A stretch of DNA of 64,000 nt from assembly GCA_905221605.1 (NCBI GenBank), contig CAJNDS010002827.1:1-64000 (forward strand), written 5' to 3'. The notes under the pieces were generated by a model. The model made no database searches. It was not told the origin of the DNA and was given only the letters and a program-made list of their open reading frames with translations. Source of the DNA: Symbiodinium natans (Eukaryota > Sar > Dinophyceae > Suessiales > Symbiodiniaceae). The translations under genes and the position numbers were made by a program. This document shows, in pieces, positions 18,793-29,900 of this stretch (positions are counted from its first letter, which is position 1; every line of letters starts with the position of its first letter).

Positions 18793-19807
18793 CTAGCACT
18801 TGCTTGAAAATGGCCCCTGCTGGCGGACGAAAAGACCACTGTGCCTGACCTTGGCATGCTGGCACTCCTTGTAGCCAAGATTTGCCATGAGATTTCGCAC
18901 CTTCCAGTTTCTTTGCTGGTCAGACTCAGACCGCTCGAGCAGTTCGATCATGAAGACTTCCACGGTGACTTCTCTAAAATCCATGGTCAGAAGAACTTCT
19001 AACTCAGAGCCCTCGACGTCCAACGAGAAGAAGTCCACGTGATTTGACGGAAGAGACTGAAGATACCAAGACATGGGCTTACAAGGAACTGTAGCAGTAC
19101 TGTGGCCGCCTTTGAGGCGGGACAGATGCTTTAGATGCTCAAACTGCTCAACATCACCATCTGCTGCTCCATGCTCGGCCAATCCGTCTTGTTGACCGGT
19201 CAGGAAGGTCAGGTTCGACTCTGGCGGTGCGCAAACTGCCCCGAAGTGAGCGACGACGTTTCTTGGACGTGTGCTTGCCAAGTTCCGACGCAGACGCTCG
19301 AAATTCTGTGGACTACCTTCAATCAATACGCCGGACCAACTGAGGCAGCTATGCAGCGAAAGCGTGTTGGAGAAGGTGATGCCGTCAAACGCTCCAATCT
19401 CAACATAGACCCCAGCTGTCTTTTCGCGCCACCCGAAGAACTCAACTACCAAATCTTCCTCACCAAACTGGGATTTGCTCAGGAAGCAACCCCTGGAGAA
19501 GTCCCAGAAGCCAACTCCTTGGCTGTTTCTGACACCGATTAAACGTCAGACCGAAATCAAGTGCGTGTTACTTGTTACATTTCGGAGAAAGCGAAGGATT
19601 TGGAATGAGAACAGGGAAGGACACTGAAAAGTTGAAAAGCAAGACTCCCAGGCAGCAATTCTCATATAAGAACCGACCGCCCCAGCAACCCAAGTCAGCT
19701 CCCGCAGATGCATCTGCGCAGCATGCTTCTTGCTGGCCGCTGAACTCGTCTGCCCAGCATCTCGGATCCACAGGAGCCCTCAGCAAGTCATCATCAGTCA
19801 AACCCAT
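18793..19807 (-). CDS. FkbM-like SAM-dependent methyltransferase with Cys-rich N-terminal exon
   Basis: Predicted S-adenosylmethionine-dependent methyltransferase of the FkbM type, probably acting on a sugar or other small acceptor. The exon at 19807-~19648 encodes a Cys-rich segment with DPRCWADEF..ACC and LGCWGGRFLYENCC; this CW-x-F-CC pattern is, to my knowledge, seen ahead of FkbM domains in algal proteins. The second exon likely starts after CAG at 19528 and ends at the stop at 18793. It contains KSQFGEEDLVVEFFGW, the SAM-binding loop GVYVEIGAFDGITFSNT, the acidic second strand GVLIEGSPQNFERLRRNLA, and the family signature VDFFSLDVEGSELEVLL. Both exons stay open; the first exon's donor is not GT. 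No membrane anchor is visible. A further upstream exon is possible. The assignment to the family is firm; the substrate is unknown. Confidence 0.75.
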
Positions 19808-21464
19808 AAGGCCACATGAATGGGTGGCCAGCCTTGCATTTCTTCACGACGCGGCTTACCATGTCTACAGCCCCGCCATCAGAACGCCCAAGAAAGCTTG
19901 CGTTTCGACACGCTGAACCGCCCAAGTAGCTCAGCTGCTCGGGTGGAGATAGCGGGAGACAGCAGCACAACTCGCAGTGCAGCTGCGATGGGCGCAATCC
20001 ATGGTGTGCCGACCGGATACATGCCCTAAACACCGAGGGCCGAGACTGCTCTGGCAGACGCTTAAACACCAAGTCTTGGAGCTTGTAAAGGGTTCGGCTA
20101 CTGTTCAGCTACTGTTCATGCAGATTTCATGCAGCATGGGAGTGAGTTGAGGTAGGTCGGGCTTGGGACATGGATTTGATTCGAGGTAACTGCAAAGACT
20201 AAAACTCTGGGCAGAAACCCCTTCTTCAAAAAGGTTGCAGTCCTTGCAAAGTGGACATGGCCATACCCTTGTAAAGCAAGTTCCACGCAGGGCCCGAAGC
20301 AACAGGAAAGCTCAAAGAAACTCCTGAGTCTCGGAAACGACCTCCTTGATTTGGACTGTAGGTTCGGTCGATTCTGCACCTCACCCGGAAATGCCGAATT
20401 GCCTGTGTGACAATGTTTGGACATCTCAGACCCGACACAGAAGTCTGCCCTTGAGAGGGTGCAAAAAAGGGAATCCCTGCTTCCAAGCCATTCATAGTCA
20501 AGGACTTTTACGGGTGATGGGCTATATATATATATATATATATATACTGGGCTATGCTTTCGCCGGGGCCGATTCCGGACATTCACTTCGCAAGGAATTT
20601 GACAGGCTTGCGAATTTGTGGGGGATATCGCAAGGCCGCAAGGTGCGCAGTCAACACTCCCTGAGGATTCACACAGTTGGCTCGACGGGGAATGCAGGAC
20701 TGCTTCCCGGAGGGATACGGAGGGTGAAAACTCTCTACGCATCTCCACGCTTGGAAATTCTCTGGACTCAATGCATCTGCTCCTCAGGGATTCTCTGAAG
20801 GATAGACCTGGGTGTCCAGCTATGGATCAAGCAATCGAAGACCACGGCGTCGTTGGTTACTGAAGGCTCGAGTCAATGCAACACACCATTCATGCACCAT
20901 TGATTCATAGATCTCGCTCCGCAGATCGGATTGAGCTACCCTCCTTCTGCAAGCCTCTGGGAAGCCTCGCAAGTATGGTGCCAGCTTTTCTATGGCCAGT
21001 CAATGTCCTCGACGTCGGATGGGCAGACCCGATCCTTGACTGAAGTACCAATGAAACTCGGGCGCTGCGTCTGCTCTTAACGACTGTTGACCCACGCATA
21101 GAGGAAACTTCACGAGCAAAGCTGACAGCAATTGGTCAGTCGAAAGCTTCGGCAGTTGAAAGGATCGATCACAACGAAAAGCAAATCACCAAATGAACAC
21201 AACTTGAAGGCAATGAAGGCAATGCAAAGGCAATGCAAAGGCACACAACAAAGACACCCCACAATGACCCCTCAATCACCCAGAGGCTCCAGGCCAGCAC
21301 CAATCCTGTCCACCAGGCACTCCATACCTCTCAGAACGTAGAAGTCGTAGTTTTGTGAAGTTTGAGATAAGTGGATTATTTTTTTGCTAGCACTTTGGCA
21401 CTGACAGCTCACCTGCAACTGCATCAGTGCATGCGATGACTCTGCCAAAGCTGATTGTTGAGTG
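19808..21464. other. Intergenic or intronic DNA without a clear gene
   Basis: Frames on both strands (longest 210 codons on minus, 20116-20748) are low-quality and cross a pure TA run at 20522-20547, so no gene is called. A short GCAATGCAAAG repeat lies near 21205-21245. Confidence 0.5.
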
Positions 21465-22660
21465 CTACAGAGTGCGACCTAGCTCTGAAGCTGCCCGGGC
21501 GCTTGGATCGTCCCGGACAATGTGCGGCAAGGCTTCCCGTGGCTCACGCGCGGGAAAAACGCAAGCCACACGGCCAGCTCCTCTTGCCATTTCCGGCTCG
21601 TCGCAAGGTCTGACCTTGCAGCTGACCTGGATTCGGAGGTGGACGCAAGAGTCATAAGCAACTCTGCAAGTGTGGAAATCTTCAAGCACTTGCAATTCGC
21701 AACCGAAACGGTACTGGATTGGACCGAGCACCATTGGCGTTATCCGACGTCCAACTTCCATGCAGTCCAGCTGGAGTGGATGGCGACCATGCACCATCAT
21801 CGCATGAAGACTTGGAGTGTGATTGAAAGGCCTGCGGTTGTACGAATGATGAAAGCCCATTGCACGCTTTCGCGCAATCTGCTTGGGTCCAAAGAACAAG
21901 TGCATGTGCCAGCCGGCATTCGGGAACACCGTCTCAGGAAGGCGTCTGTACCGTTGGTATCCGAGGGGCTCAGAGACGTTAGAGGTTACCTTGTCTGCTA
22001 TGCGCGCCACACGGGCAGCATGAGGCTGGATGCCGTCAACTGTGAGTTGATGTACAGTGATTCCTGTTGCAAACGACCAGTCAGCCTCCTGAAAGTAGGA
22101 AGTATATCCACGAGTGACCTGATAGTTGTAATGCTGAAAGTCATAGACAAAATTCCGCATTTGAAATCTCATCGGGAATCCTCAGCTGCAACTGTGCAGA
22201 TAAGCTCCGTTCGTTCGAATGAAACCAGGGGCCAAAAATCTGCATCGCAACTCTTACGGGCTCGTCCTGCAAATGAAGGTTACCACTAATTCGAGAGCAA
22301 ATCCGCACGCCTGCAAGACAAGACGGACAGCGACACGGTCAAGCAACGAGTAGCACATGAAGACATAGAAGTGGCAGCCCCAAGGAACTGAAATCGATGC
22401 TTCAGATCTGAGTCTAAGTCGAAAAGCCAAGAAGCTGAATTTGCAGTGCTTCACTTGCCACAAAGCCTCTCGCCTGATGACTTCATCAGCATCCAAGACG
22501 ATCAAGACATCATCGGGCTCTGGTGGCCTTCAGGAGACATTGGGAACAAGACTGGAAGAAAGAGAAACTGAGTGCTGAATGCTCAATTTTTCAAGAGCGT
22601 GGTAATCGGCAACTGGCCTCGCAAGGAACCGACGACGAAAATTCTGATCGTCAAGCCTTG
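21465..22660 (-). CDS. GT17-family N-acetylglucosaminyltransferase-like gene, catalytic exons
   Basis: Family 17 glycosyltransferases (MGAT3 type) add bisecting beta-1,4-GlcNAc to N-glycans in the Golgi. Three minus-strand blocks match this family in the right order. The first (about 22655-22584) is QNFRRRFLARPVADYHALEKL. The second (about 22530-22440) is PEPDDVLIVLDADEVIRREA, carrying the Asp-x-Asp metal site as DADE. The third (about 22160-21740) has FVYDFQHYNYQ, WSFATG and the typical AGWHMHLFFGPKQIARK. Introns separate them; the exact splice sites were not fixed, and the open frame continuing to 21465 beyond the homology may include intron. The N-terminal part probably lies at 24688-24010. 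Family is well supported; donor and acceptor sugars in this organism are not known. Confidence 0.7.
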
Positions 22661-22704
22661 GGGAGTGGCAATGCATAGGACTTTCAAGGATGAATTTCAA
22701 GATT

Positions 22705-22960
22705 TCAAGGGTGACTAGAACTGCAGTTCTGCAGGATGTTACCTTGCAAACCCAGAGGCAGCACCTTCCCTGCCATGTTGTACAAGTGCTCCGCGGAACG
22801 CCAGCCGCCGCTCGCCAGGAAGCGGTCCTCGAGAACGAGCATGCAACCGCGAGTACAGGGCAAAGGAACCGTGGTGATTGCAGGGGTCTTCATGTTTGGC
22901 ACGGGACAGTCCCTGCAGGGTCCTTCTTCCTGGTGGCTTCCTGCTGTAGCCTTTGCCCGC
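22705..22960 (-). CDS. Exon-like segment, possibly part of the GT17 gene
   Basis: The minus strand encodes GPCRDCPVPNMKTPAITTVP followed by CTRGCMLVLEDRFLASGGW and RSAEHLYNMAGK. It is Cys-containing and protein-like. It sits between the putative N-terminal and catalytic exons of the GT17-like gene, but I do not recognise it and cannot place its splice sites. Confidence 0.3.
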
Positions 22961-23980
22961 CACCGCTGACTTTTTGCTCCTTGGGTGGAAGGCTTTTTAT
23001 TCCTCCATCCATGCTTTGCTGACATCATGCACGACTGCTCCAATGAAGCCTGGCTACGAAAATCTTTGGCATGTATGGGGCCAGTTTGGTGCGCAGCCGT
23101 GCCAGGGTAGAGGGGCGAGGAAGACCACTGAAAGAGGTCGTGCCCTCGATCCAGATGATGGCCTCCACCACCTCACCGGCTGACAAAAAAAACTTTCAGA
23201 CTAGCAGCAGCAGCGTGCGTGTGTGGGAGGTTTGGGGGGGGCTGCAAACCACTTTTGGGGTTATTTGCCCATGATTAGTCCCTTCTTTGGGAAAAATGGA
23301 GGGGGGGGAAGCCGCTCCAAATGATGGACCCATCAGGAATGCTATCTGTTCCCTCTTGGCGAGAGCATCAGTTCGACGTAAAGTCAAACGCCTTTCGCTT
23401 CTTTGGTTCTTGTGGAACAAGTGTTCAGGTAGGCATGGATGCCGAACTGTCTCGACTTGGATCCGGGCATGTCAATCAACTCCGTCACGTTAATCGAAGT
23501 TGTTCCCCAAGGGGTTTACGCGAGAAGATTGATTCTACGAATCCCTGCGCGTGTGGGACATCGCTTAACATGCGACCTTCACACAACAGGAACTTCCAGA
23601 AGAAAATATGCAAGCAAACGCTTTGTGGCATATGCAATATGAGGGGGAACGGGAGATTGGCCTTCTCTACTTGCAGTGACCTGATGTGTGTAGTTATAGC
23701 TGCTCGATGTACATGGTGCACAGTTGCTGTTGTTCTTCCATACATTCTACGACCTCATTCTGGCACGATGTGCTTTCGCCGAGGATGTGTGCAAACTGGA
23801 AACCCGCATTGAATGGATTTCCTGCACGCCGACATATCTTCATGCAATACTCCATGCATGCAAAGAGAGCAACAGGGCTAAAAGGTCTCTAAGTCAATAC
23901 CTGTCTGATGAAAGTGTTGGTGAGCATGTGGTCGAAGAATCGTCAGGGAAATCTTGGACTATTCAAATACATGATCAGTC

Positions 23981-24688
23981 TCAACTGCATGATATTGACT
24001 CCGCTTTGCAAGACAAGCCGACCGGGGCGATCTCGTGCACATGCGTCAGCAGCGGCCCGGTCTCATCATTGACCGTGAAGCCGACGAAGACCTTGCGTGG
24101 CTTGTCTCTTTGGGGAATGCCCACTGGGCATTCAAGTGACAAAGCGGAGGTGGCGTTTGGCGGCCGCATAGCTGGTCGGAGGGCTGGCTGTGTGATTCGG
24201 ATATCTTGGATGACCCGTGTCTGAGACGATGCCTCTCGACCAGTGCAATAACAGCGTGAATGCGATGGGAAGCCGATCTGATGGGCAGGCTTGTGCGTCA
24301 AAATTTGGCTGCCTGTTGGTAGGCCGTCACTTCTTTGGCATGCACATGTAGGCGGGGTGAAGAGCCACGTCTCCACAGAGCGCACATCCGCTGCAGAAGC
24401 GGCACTGCAAAGTACATTTCGCCCTTCCACTGAGAAACACCATGAAAAGTCTGTGTTCCTGGACAGCAGCGTGCGTGCGCCTTTGCTCCTCTTGGTGAGG
24501 GAGTTGGTGTCAAAGCGCCTGTAAACTCCCGAAAGTGGCGGAAGAATGATGGCGTCGTTTCGCTTGTCAAAAAACAAAGCATCGACCAGCAAATGAGAAA
24601 CTTCTGCACTGCTGGCGTCACTAAGGAGAAGCCATGGCAAAGCAAACCGCAAGCACATGGCCCGGCCGAAGCTGAAGCTATGCCGCAT
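23981..24688 (-). CDS. Putative N-terminal exon of the GT17-like gene with signal peptide
   Basis: The ATG at 24688 opens MRHSFSFGRAMCLRFALPWL, then LLSDASSA. This is a short basic start plus hydrophobic core and small residues at the end, as in a signal peptide or signal anchor. Near the other end the frame reads PRKVFVGFTVNDETGPLLTH and then VHEIAP. That resembles the start of GT17 catalytic domains (a Lys-Val-Phe strand, an Asn-(Asp/Val)-Glu turn, then a helix with conserved Glu). The frame stays open to 23981, but homology ends near 24015 at a GTCGGC that could be a donor site. The middle (about 100 residues) is Ser/Thr/Arg-rich and unlike a folded domain. Linking it to the catalytic exons 1.3 kb downstream is an inference from order and strand. 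Confidence 0.45.
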   Translation of the reverse strand: MRHSFSFGRAMCLRFALPWLLLSDASSAEVSHLLVDALFFDKRNDAIILPPLSGVYRRFDTNSLTKRSKGARTLLSRNTDFSWCFSVEGRNVLCSAASAADVRSVETWLFTPPTCACQRSDGLPTGSQILTHKPAHQIGFPSHSRCYCTGREASSQTRVIQDIRITQPALRPAMRPPNATSALSLECPVGIPQRDKPRKVFVGFTVNDETGPLLTHVHEIAPVGLSCKAESISCS

Positions 24689-25224
24689 GAAACCTAATGA
24701 GCTTCACGAAATGTAAACCTGAGTATGCCAATCCGTCTTCCACTCAGAACTCGTGGCCGGTATATGGTTGTGGGTTCGGTGTCTGGGGAGCTGAGAGGGT
24801 CGGGCGAAGCTGTCCGAGCAAACCTCGATGCGAAAGTGGCTCAACTGTTGGCCGACAATCGAAGCATCTAAGTTTGGTTGAGAACTATTCATGAAGGCTC
24901 CTTGATGTCCCTGAAAGCCTGTCAAAGCCAATATGCAACTCATATTTGGAGGTGGGCCTGAGCTCTGCTGTCTTCATCGTTAACTGCCCGTGATGCATCA
25001 GCCATCTCCGAAGTCATGCCCAAAGGAGTATCTGAGCATCCCCAAGATCTTCCAACTACTTGCAGTGCTGTTAACCACCCCATACCATCCCATAGCAACG
25101 AAACCAGCACATACCAGCACTGCACCGGACTGTCAAGCCAATGTGTACCTGACCTTCAAGAGAGCCTCCATAGGCCTGCGGAACGAGCCCCTGGGCAAAG
25201 CCTGCAGGCTTTCTAATCTTGTCG

Positions 25225-26053
25225 ATGCGCAGATCAAGATCACTCATGGAGAAAGCAGTTGTTGCATCGATGAAGTGTGGGTTATCCAGGATGAGCATTC
25301 CATCCCAGTTGGCGACCATGCCTAGTAGGGATTGAAAACGGTCTCAAGAATTCCCAAGCGTTGTGCGTTAGGATGCGCTAGGTACTGTTAGGAGGTTGAG
25401 AGGTTCTGGATTTGCTGTGCAGAAGGCATAGAAACGTGCCTCCCGCCTTGGGGCGTGTTGTGGTAGCAGCCTTGGCCACGAAGCCGAGTCCAGAATTCGC
25501 GGCTTGGCAATGTTCCAGCATTGCGGTAGTTAGGGTCCTTCAAGGGTCGGATGCAGTGCCCGAAGCCATAAGGGAGGTTGAAGACCGTGATCCAGTCCAT
25601 AAACACGTCCGTCAGGCGACGGTGAATGTCTTCGGAATGTGTCCCCACAATGACTCGGTATACGCTCCTGTCTATGGCTTCTTTCACTTGCACGTCCGTG
25701 AGAAGCTCATCTTCCGCGCTCTGGATGTCTGCATGCAGGATGTCTAAGTGGTCTGTGCTGGACAGGAGGTGCAGCAGGAGAGGAACGTCAGCTGCAGTAC
25801 AATGCAGATGAGCCGACATGTTGTTGAGCTTCATGACCATCCACAACCCCTTGCAGTGAACCTTCGTGTGCTCGACGTAAAACAGCTGATATGGCATCGG
25901 GTTACGCAAGCGCAGCAGCGCAACAGCCCGGGCTCCCCAGGTTCCCCAGCGAGCTCCCAGCTCCATCGCATGAAAAGAGTCTTCAGCCCGGAGGACCGAC
26001 TGATACACTGCTACCTGCTCGAAGTACTCCTCGTCAATGAGAGGCAAACTGAC
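25225..26053 (-). CDS. SAM-dependent methyltransferase (FkbM-like), two exons with a GC-AG intron
   Basis: Exon 1 begins after CTCCAG at 26053 (VSLPLIDEEYFEQVAVYQSV). It carries the SAM loop FHAMELGARWGTWGARAVAL, the strand-2 acid LFYVEHTKVHCKGL and the family's second signature LDILHADIQSAEDELL, then VYRVIVGTHSEDIHRRL. It ends at 25447 in GCYHNTPQG. Removing 25321-25446 (126 bp, starting GCGGG and ending CTAG on the minus strand) restores the frame to NTPQGMVANWDGMLILDNP in exon 2 (25320 to about 25225). That splice makes continuous, family-like sequence. A preceding exon may lie within 26778-26410, where the minus frame includes LTELCGLRVPAHFDCENLC. The C-terminus after 25225 is not resolved. 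The substrate is unknown. Confidence 0.7.
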
Positions 26054-27600
26054 CTGGAGAAAGGATCGGCATCTTGCAGAAGACTTTCGGACTACCTTTG
26101 GAGAAACCCGGCGCCTGCAGGTATGGAAATCCCGACTTGGCATAGGCCTCGTGCTCGTGACAAGCATGCCAGCGACTTGGCACGTTGAGGTAGTAGCGAA
26201 AGCCGCCGAACGGACAACGCAGCGAAGTCTTTCTGTCGTCCTTTACAGGTTTGTGAACAGAGATGCAGTGCCTTTCAGCAGACGTCGCCCTTGAAGGCTA
26301 TAGGCTTGTGATACTGTCTTAAAAATCTTTCTGGCCACCGCCCTGCTCTGCCCACACTGCCGAGGTCTCTTGGGCTCCCGTTTGGGTTCAAGCATGTTCA
26401 AGCATGTCAAGTTTCTAGAAATCTGAAGCTCCCGAGCTGAGTCTCGTCCCATTGGCTGTGGTTGCAAAGGTTCTCGCAGTCAAAGTGCGCAGGCACCCGC
26501 AGCCCACAAAGCTCTGTTAAGATGCCCGGCTCAAGCAGGTACGACTCCTGGGGTGCCTGAGGGGAGATTGGAGCACAAACAGACAGGTGGGACAGCCCCA
26601 TGGTGTTGGTCTTTCCGTCGTTCGGGGTTTCTTGTTGGAACAGTCGCTGCGTTGGTGGTGACCCTGCCTGAAGCATCACTGGGTGGTGTGGGTATGTTCG
26701 GCCCTCCAAAATGTTCAGTGCTCTCTGGGCCAACAGCGGGTCGAGCCCCAGTCCAAGCACGAGGGCTGCGCGAGACATGGCCCTTTACTGAGCCGCAAGC
26801 ACTCTTGCGTACAGGCTCGAAGGCTGTCGAGAACAATCCAAGGTGGTTGCTATGGCGCAATGCTTTGCAATGCTTTTCCACTCTCTGCAGTCTTGCCTTA
26901 CTTAAAACCTCCAAACGCTTAAGCCCCATCTACACATCTCTTTGTTCATGCAGCAGCTCCGGCCTAAAGTGCAGGTGCGCACAACTTAGAGCGCTCAGAT
27001 GCCTGTCCGGAAAGCGACTTGGAAAACTACGCGCACGCGAGGTGGAACGAGTGGTGGAACGTGCATGTTCCTCTGGACTGTGCGCGATTCAGGATAAGGT
27101 TGTTGGCTCCGAAAACTTTGCGTTTCCGGACTACATTTTGATGGTGTCGAGGCACGGGGTACAGTTCGGAACCCTAAATCTTGCAGGGCTTTGGAGTTCA
27201 CTACAACAGTTCAGGGGCCATGGTACACTTGAGATCGAAGAGTGACAGCTGAAACCGAAAGTCGACTCCGAAAGCCTGCAGCCAGGATTTGGGGCTGAAG
27301 GCCTTGCAAAAGGCGCACATGCGCGCCAAGAACGCATGTTGTTGAAACCCCAAAAAGCCGAAGGGAGACAGAACTCGTCTATAAAGAGAGCCCTGAAATC
27401 TAGGTGGTCTAGTCAGCTTCTTCAGTCCAACTGTCCTCTCCTGCCGCATATATGCAGCTTGTGCAAATCGTTTGTCTGCCAGCTGGGGCTGTGCGAGGGG
27501 GCATCGTGCAGTTTAAGGTTTAAGGTTTCAGGTTTTCTGCTTGATTGGTCGAAGGATGGAAACTTCAATACAACATCCCAGGCCCTGGAGTCTTGAAAAA
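26054..27600. other. Region without an assigned gene
   Basis: Minus-strand frames at 26407-26778 and 26531-26929 are moderately protein-like and may contain the 5' exon of the methyltransferase at 25225-26053. Nothing else is recognised on either strand up to the microsatellite region. Confidence 0.4.
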
Positions 27601-27609
27601 AGGGTTGTA

Positions 27610-27772
27610 GGCGTAGTCTGTACGTGTGTTTGTGTGTGTGTGTGTGTCTGTGTGTCTGTGTGTGTGTGTGTGTCTGTCTCTGTCTGTGTCTGTGTCTGCG
27701 TCTGCGTCTGCGTCTGCGTCTGTGTCTGTGTCTGTGTCTGTGTGTGTGTGTGTGTGCGTGCGTGCGTGCATG

Positions 27773-27828
<56 letters not shown>

Positions 27829-28905
27829 GTGATGATGTGTGTTGACGTATGATGGTGTGTGTTGCTATGTGTTGATGTGCTTCGATGAGAACTAATGAGC
27901 GTTGATGTGTGTGTGTGTGGATGTGTGTTGGCGCAAGGGTGTTCGTTTGCTTGCTTGCTTGCTTGGTTGTTTGTTTGTGTTTGTTTGTGTGTTTTCGTTT
28001 GTGTGGTTTTGTTTGTTTGTCTTTGTTTGTCTTTGTTTGTTTTTGTTTGTTTGTGTTTGTTTTTGTTTGTTTTGTTTGTTTGTGCTTGTTTTTGTTTGTT
28101 TTTGTTTGTTTTCGCTTTGTTGTTGTTTGTTTGTTTTTGTTTGTTTTCGCTTTGTTTTTGTTTGTTTTTGTTTAGTTTTGTTTGTTTTTGTTTGTTTTTT
28201 GTTTGTTTTTGTTTGTTTTTGTTTGTTTTTGTTTGTTTTTGTTTGTTTTTGTTTGTTTTTGTTTGTTTTTGTTTGTGTTTGTTTGTGTTCGTTTGTGTTC
28301 GTTTGTGTTCGTTTGTGTTCGTTTGTGTTCGTTTGTGTTCGTTTGTGTTCGTTTGTGTTCGTTTGTGTTCGTTTGTGTTCGTTTGTGTTCGTTTGTGTTC
28401 GTTTGTTCGTTTGTTCGTTTGTTCGTTTGTTCGTGTGTGTGTGTGTGTGTCGGTCGATGCGTGTTGGTACGTTTTGTTGTGTGCTGACATGATTCATACT
28501 GAAGAGTGTTGATGCGGATTGATCGCGTGTTGATGTGCCTCTGTGGTGGTGTATGTGTATGTGTGCACGTAAGTTGATGCGTGCTTTGATGTATGTGGGG
28601 AATGGGTGTATGTTGTGTGTGTGTGTGTGTTTGGGTACGGGTGCGGGTGCGGGTGCGGGTGGGGGTGGGGGTGTGGGTGTGGGTGTGGGTGCGGGTGCGC
28701 GTGCGCGCAGCGTGCGTGCGCGCGCGTGCGCGTGCGCGCGCGTGCGTGCGCGTGCGTGTGCGTGTGCGCGTGCGCGCGCGCGCGTGTGCGCGTGTGTGTG
28801 TGTGTGTGTGTGTGATGTGGATTGAAATGTGTGTGTATATTTGTTGATGAATGTGTTGATGTGGGTACCTGTGTGTGTGTGTGTATGTTGGTTGATGCAT
28901 GTCGT
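27610..28905. repeat. 1.3-kb G/T-dominated compound microsatellite
   Basis: Consecutive arrays occur in order. They are TG runs (27625-27830) including TCTGTG and TCTGCG hexamers, GTTTGTTTTT decamers (about 28000-28270), about twelve GTTTGTGTTC decamers (about 28275-28400), GTTCGTTT octamers, GGGTGC/GGGTGT hexamers (28635-28700), and CG-rich alternating TGCG (28700-28790) with Z-DNA potential. Long frames on both strands (Thr/Asn/Lys-rich on minus, Cys/Val/Phe-rich on plus) are repeat translations. Confidence 0.95.
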
Positions 28906-29126
28906 GTGAGAGAGAAGTGATGTTTCATGATGTGTGATGATATGCGCCATTTGTATATGAACGAGTATAAATGAGCTTTGATGTGTGTGGGGATGTGTTT
29001 TGATATTTGTATGTGTCTGTGTGCGTCAGTCGATGCGTGTTGCTATGCGTGCGTCTTGATATGTATGGATATGTCTTGACAGGTATTGAAATATATTTAT
29101 GCGTTGATGTGCGTGTTGACGTGCCT

Positions 29127-29331
29127 ATTCCAATTCTCACCGCTCCTTCTCGGCTCAAGTTTTGGGCTAAACAAGTTGTATAATTGGGCCTTTTTGGAAC
29201 CCAACCAAGCCTCTTGGGGCCCTTTTGGGAACCCAAGCATTCAACCGATTCTTGTTGGCAATCTAACCCTCTTTTCGCAAAAATCCTATTTCCAACCTCT
29301 CCCTTTTCGAGCCGAGAAGGGGGATTGGAAA
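29127..29331. mobile_element. Candidate small inverted-repeat element (MITE-like)
   Basis: The left end has CCAATTCTCACCGCTCCTTC then TCGGCTC (29130-29156). The right end has GAGCCGAGAAGG then GGGATTGG (29309-29328), its imperfect reverse complement: a shared CCTTCTCGGCTC core plus an outer CCAAT. The inner 150 bp has GGAACCCAA..GGGAACCCAA repeats. A target-site duplication was not established. Confidence 0.35.
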
Positions 29332-29402
29332 TTTGCAAATGTTTGGGCGAAGGACCGTGCATATATTGGGCGCTTTTGGGAACACAAGTTCTGACACAAC
29401 TT

Positions 29403-29660
29403 TCACGGGTAGCGAAAATGCCAACGGCAGAACTCGTAAAGGGTAGGTTCCATGTCCAGTTGCAGCAGTACTTTCAAGATTTCATCGTGGTGATGGCGCT
29501 TCGCTTCAAGATGCCACGGAGAATTTGATTTCAAGCGGGATAAGTGGGTCAGTCCGCACTCTGATTGTATCGAACCTGTGAACCTGCTGCACCCCAACCC
29601 CACATTTGAGACATGCATGGGAGCACCTTGGAACAAGCTTGCAAAAGACAAATCTGACAA
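29403..29660 (-). CDS. Exon-like segment, unknown
   Basis: The minus strand ends a frame with SPWHLEAKRHHHDEILKVLL then QLDMEPTLYEFCRWHF, which is amphipathic and protein-like. No family is recognised and no neighbouring exon could be joined with confidence. Confidence 0.25.
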   Translation of the reverse strand: MSDLSFASLFQGAPMHVSNVGLGCSRFTGSIQSECGLTHLSRLKSNSPWHLEAKRHHHDEILKVLLQLDMEPTLYEFCRWHFRYP

Positions 29661-29900
29661 GCGATGTCCACATGTGAAGTCTTTCGCTCATTTCCTGCAG
29701 ACGTCCGTTTGCACGCAAGATTGCGAATTCGCTGCGCGCACCATTTTGGCGCTTGCAGCCCCGGAGATACGCCTCCCAACACCCTTTTGTTGAAGCAGGG
29801 GAATTCGCTGACAGGCTGACTGAAACTGCAAGGCCACAAGATTTTCTAACGCTGTCTAAGCTAAGTTAAGCTAACCTCTAGGTCGTGAGCCGTATTGGTC

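Noticed and set aside
23724..24224. 166-codon plus-strand frame of fairly protein-like character
   Set aside because: Partly antisense to the putative GT17 N-terminal exon and without recognised motifs; kept out for lack of support.
27528..28950. Frames of 200-352 codons rich in Thr/Asn/Lys or Cys/Val/Phe
   Set aside because: Microsatellite translations.
29141..29158. Possible spliced-leader relic ending GGCTCAAG
   Set aside because: Only the last eight bases and a nearby CCG match the dinoflagellate leader, and the segment is one arm of an inverted repeat.
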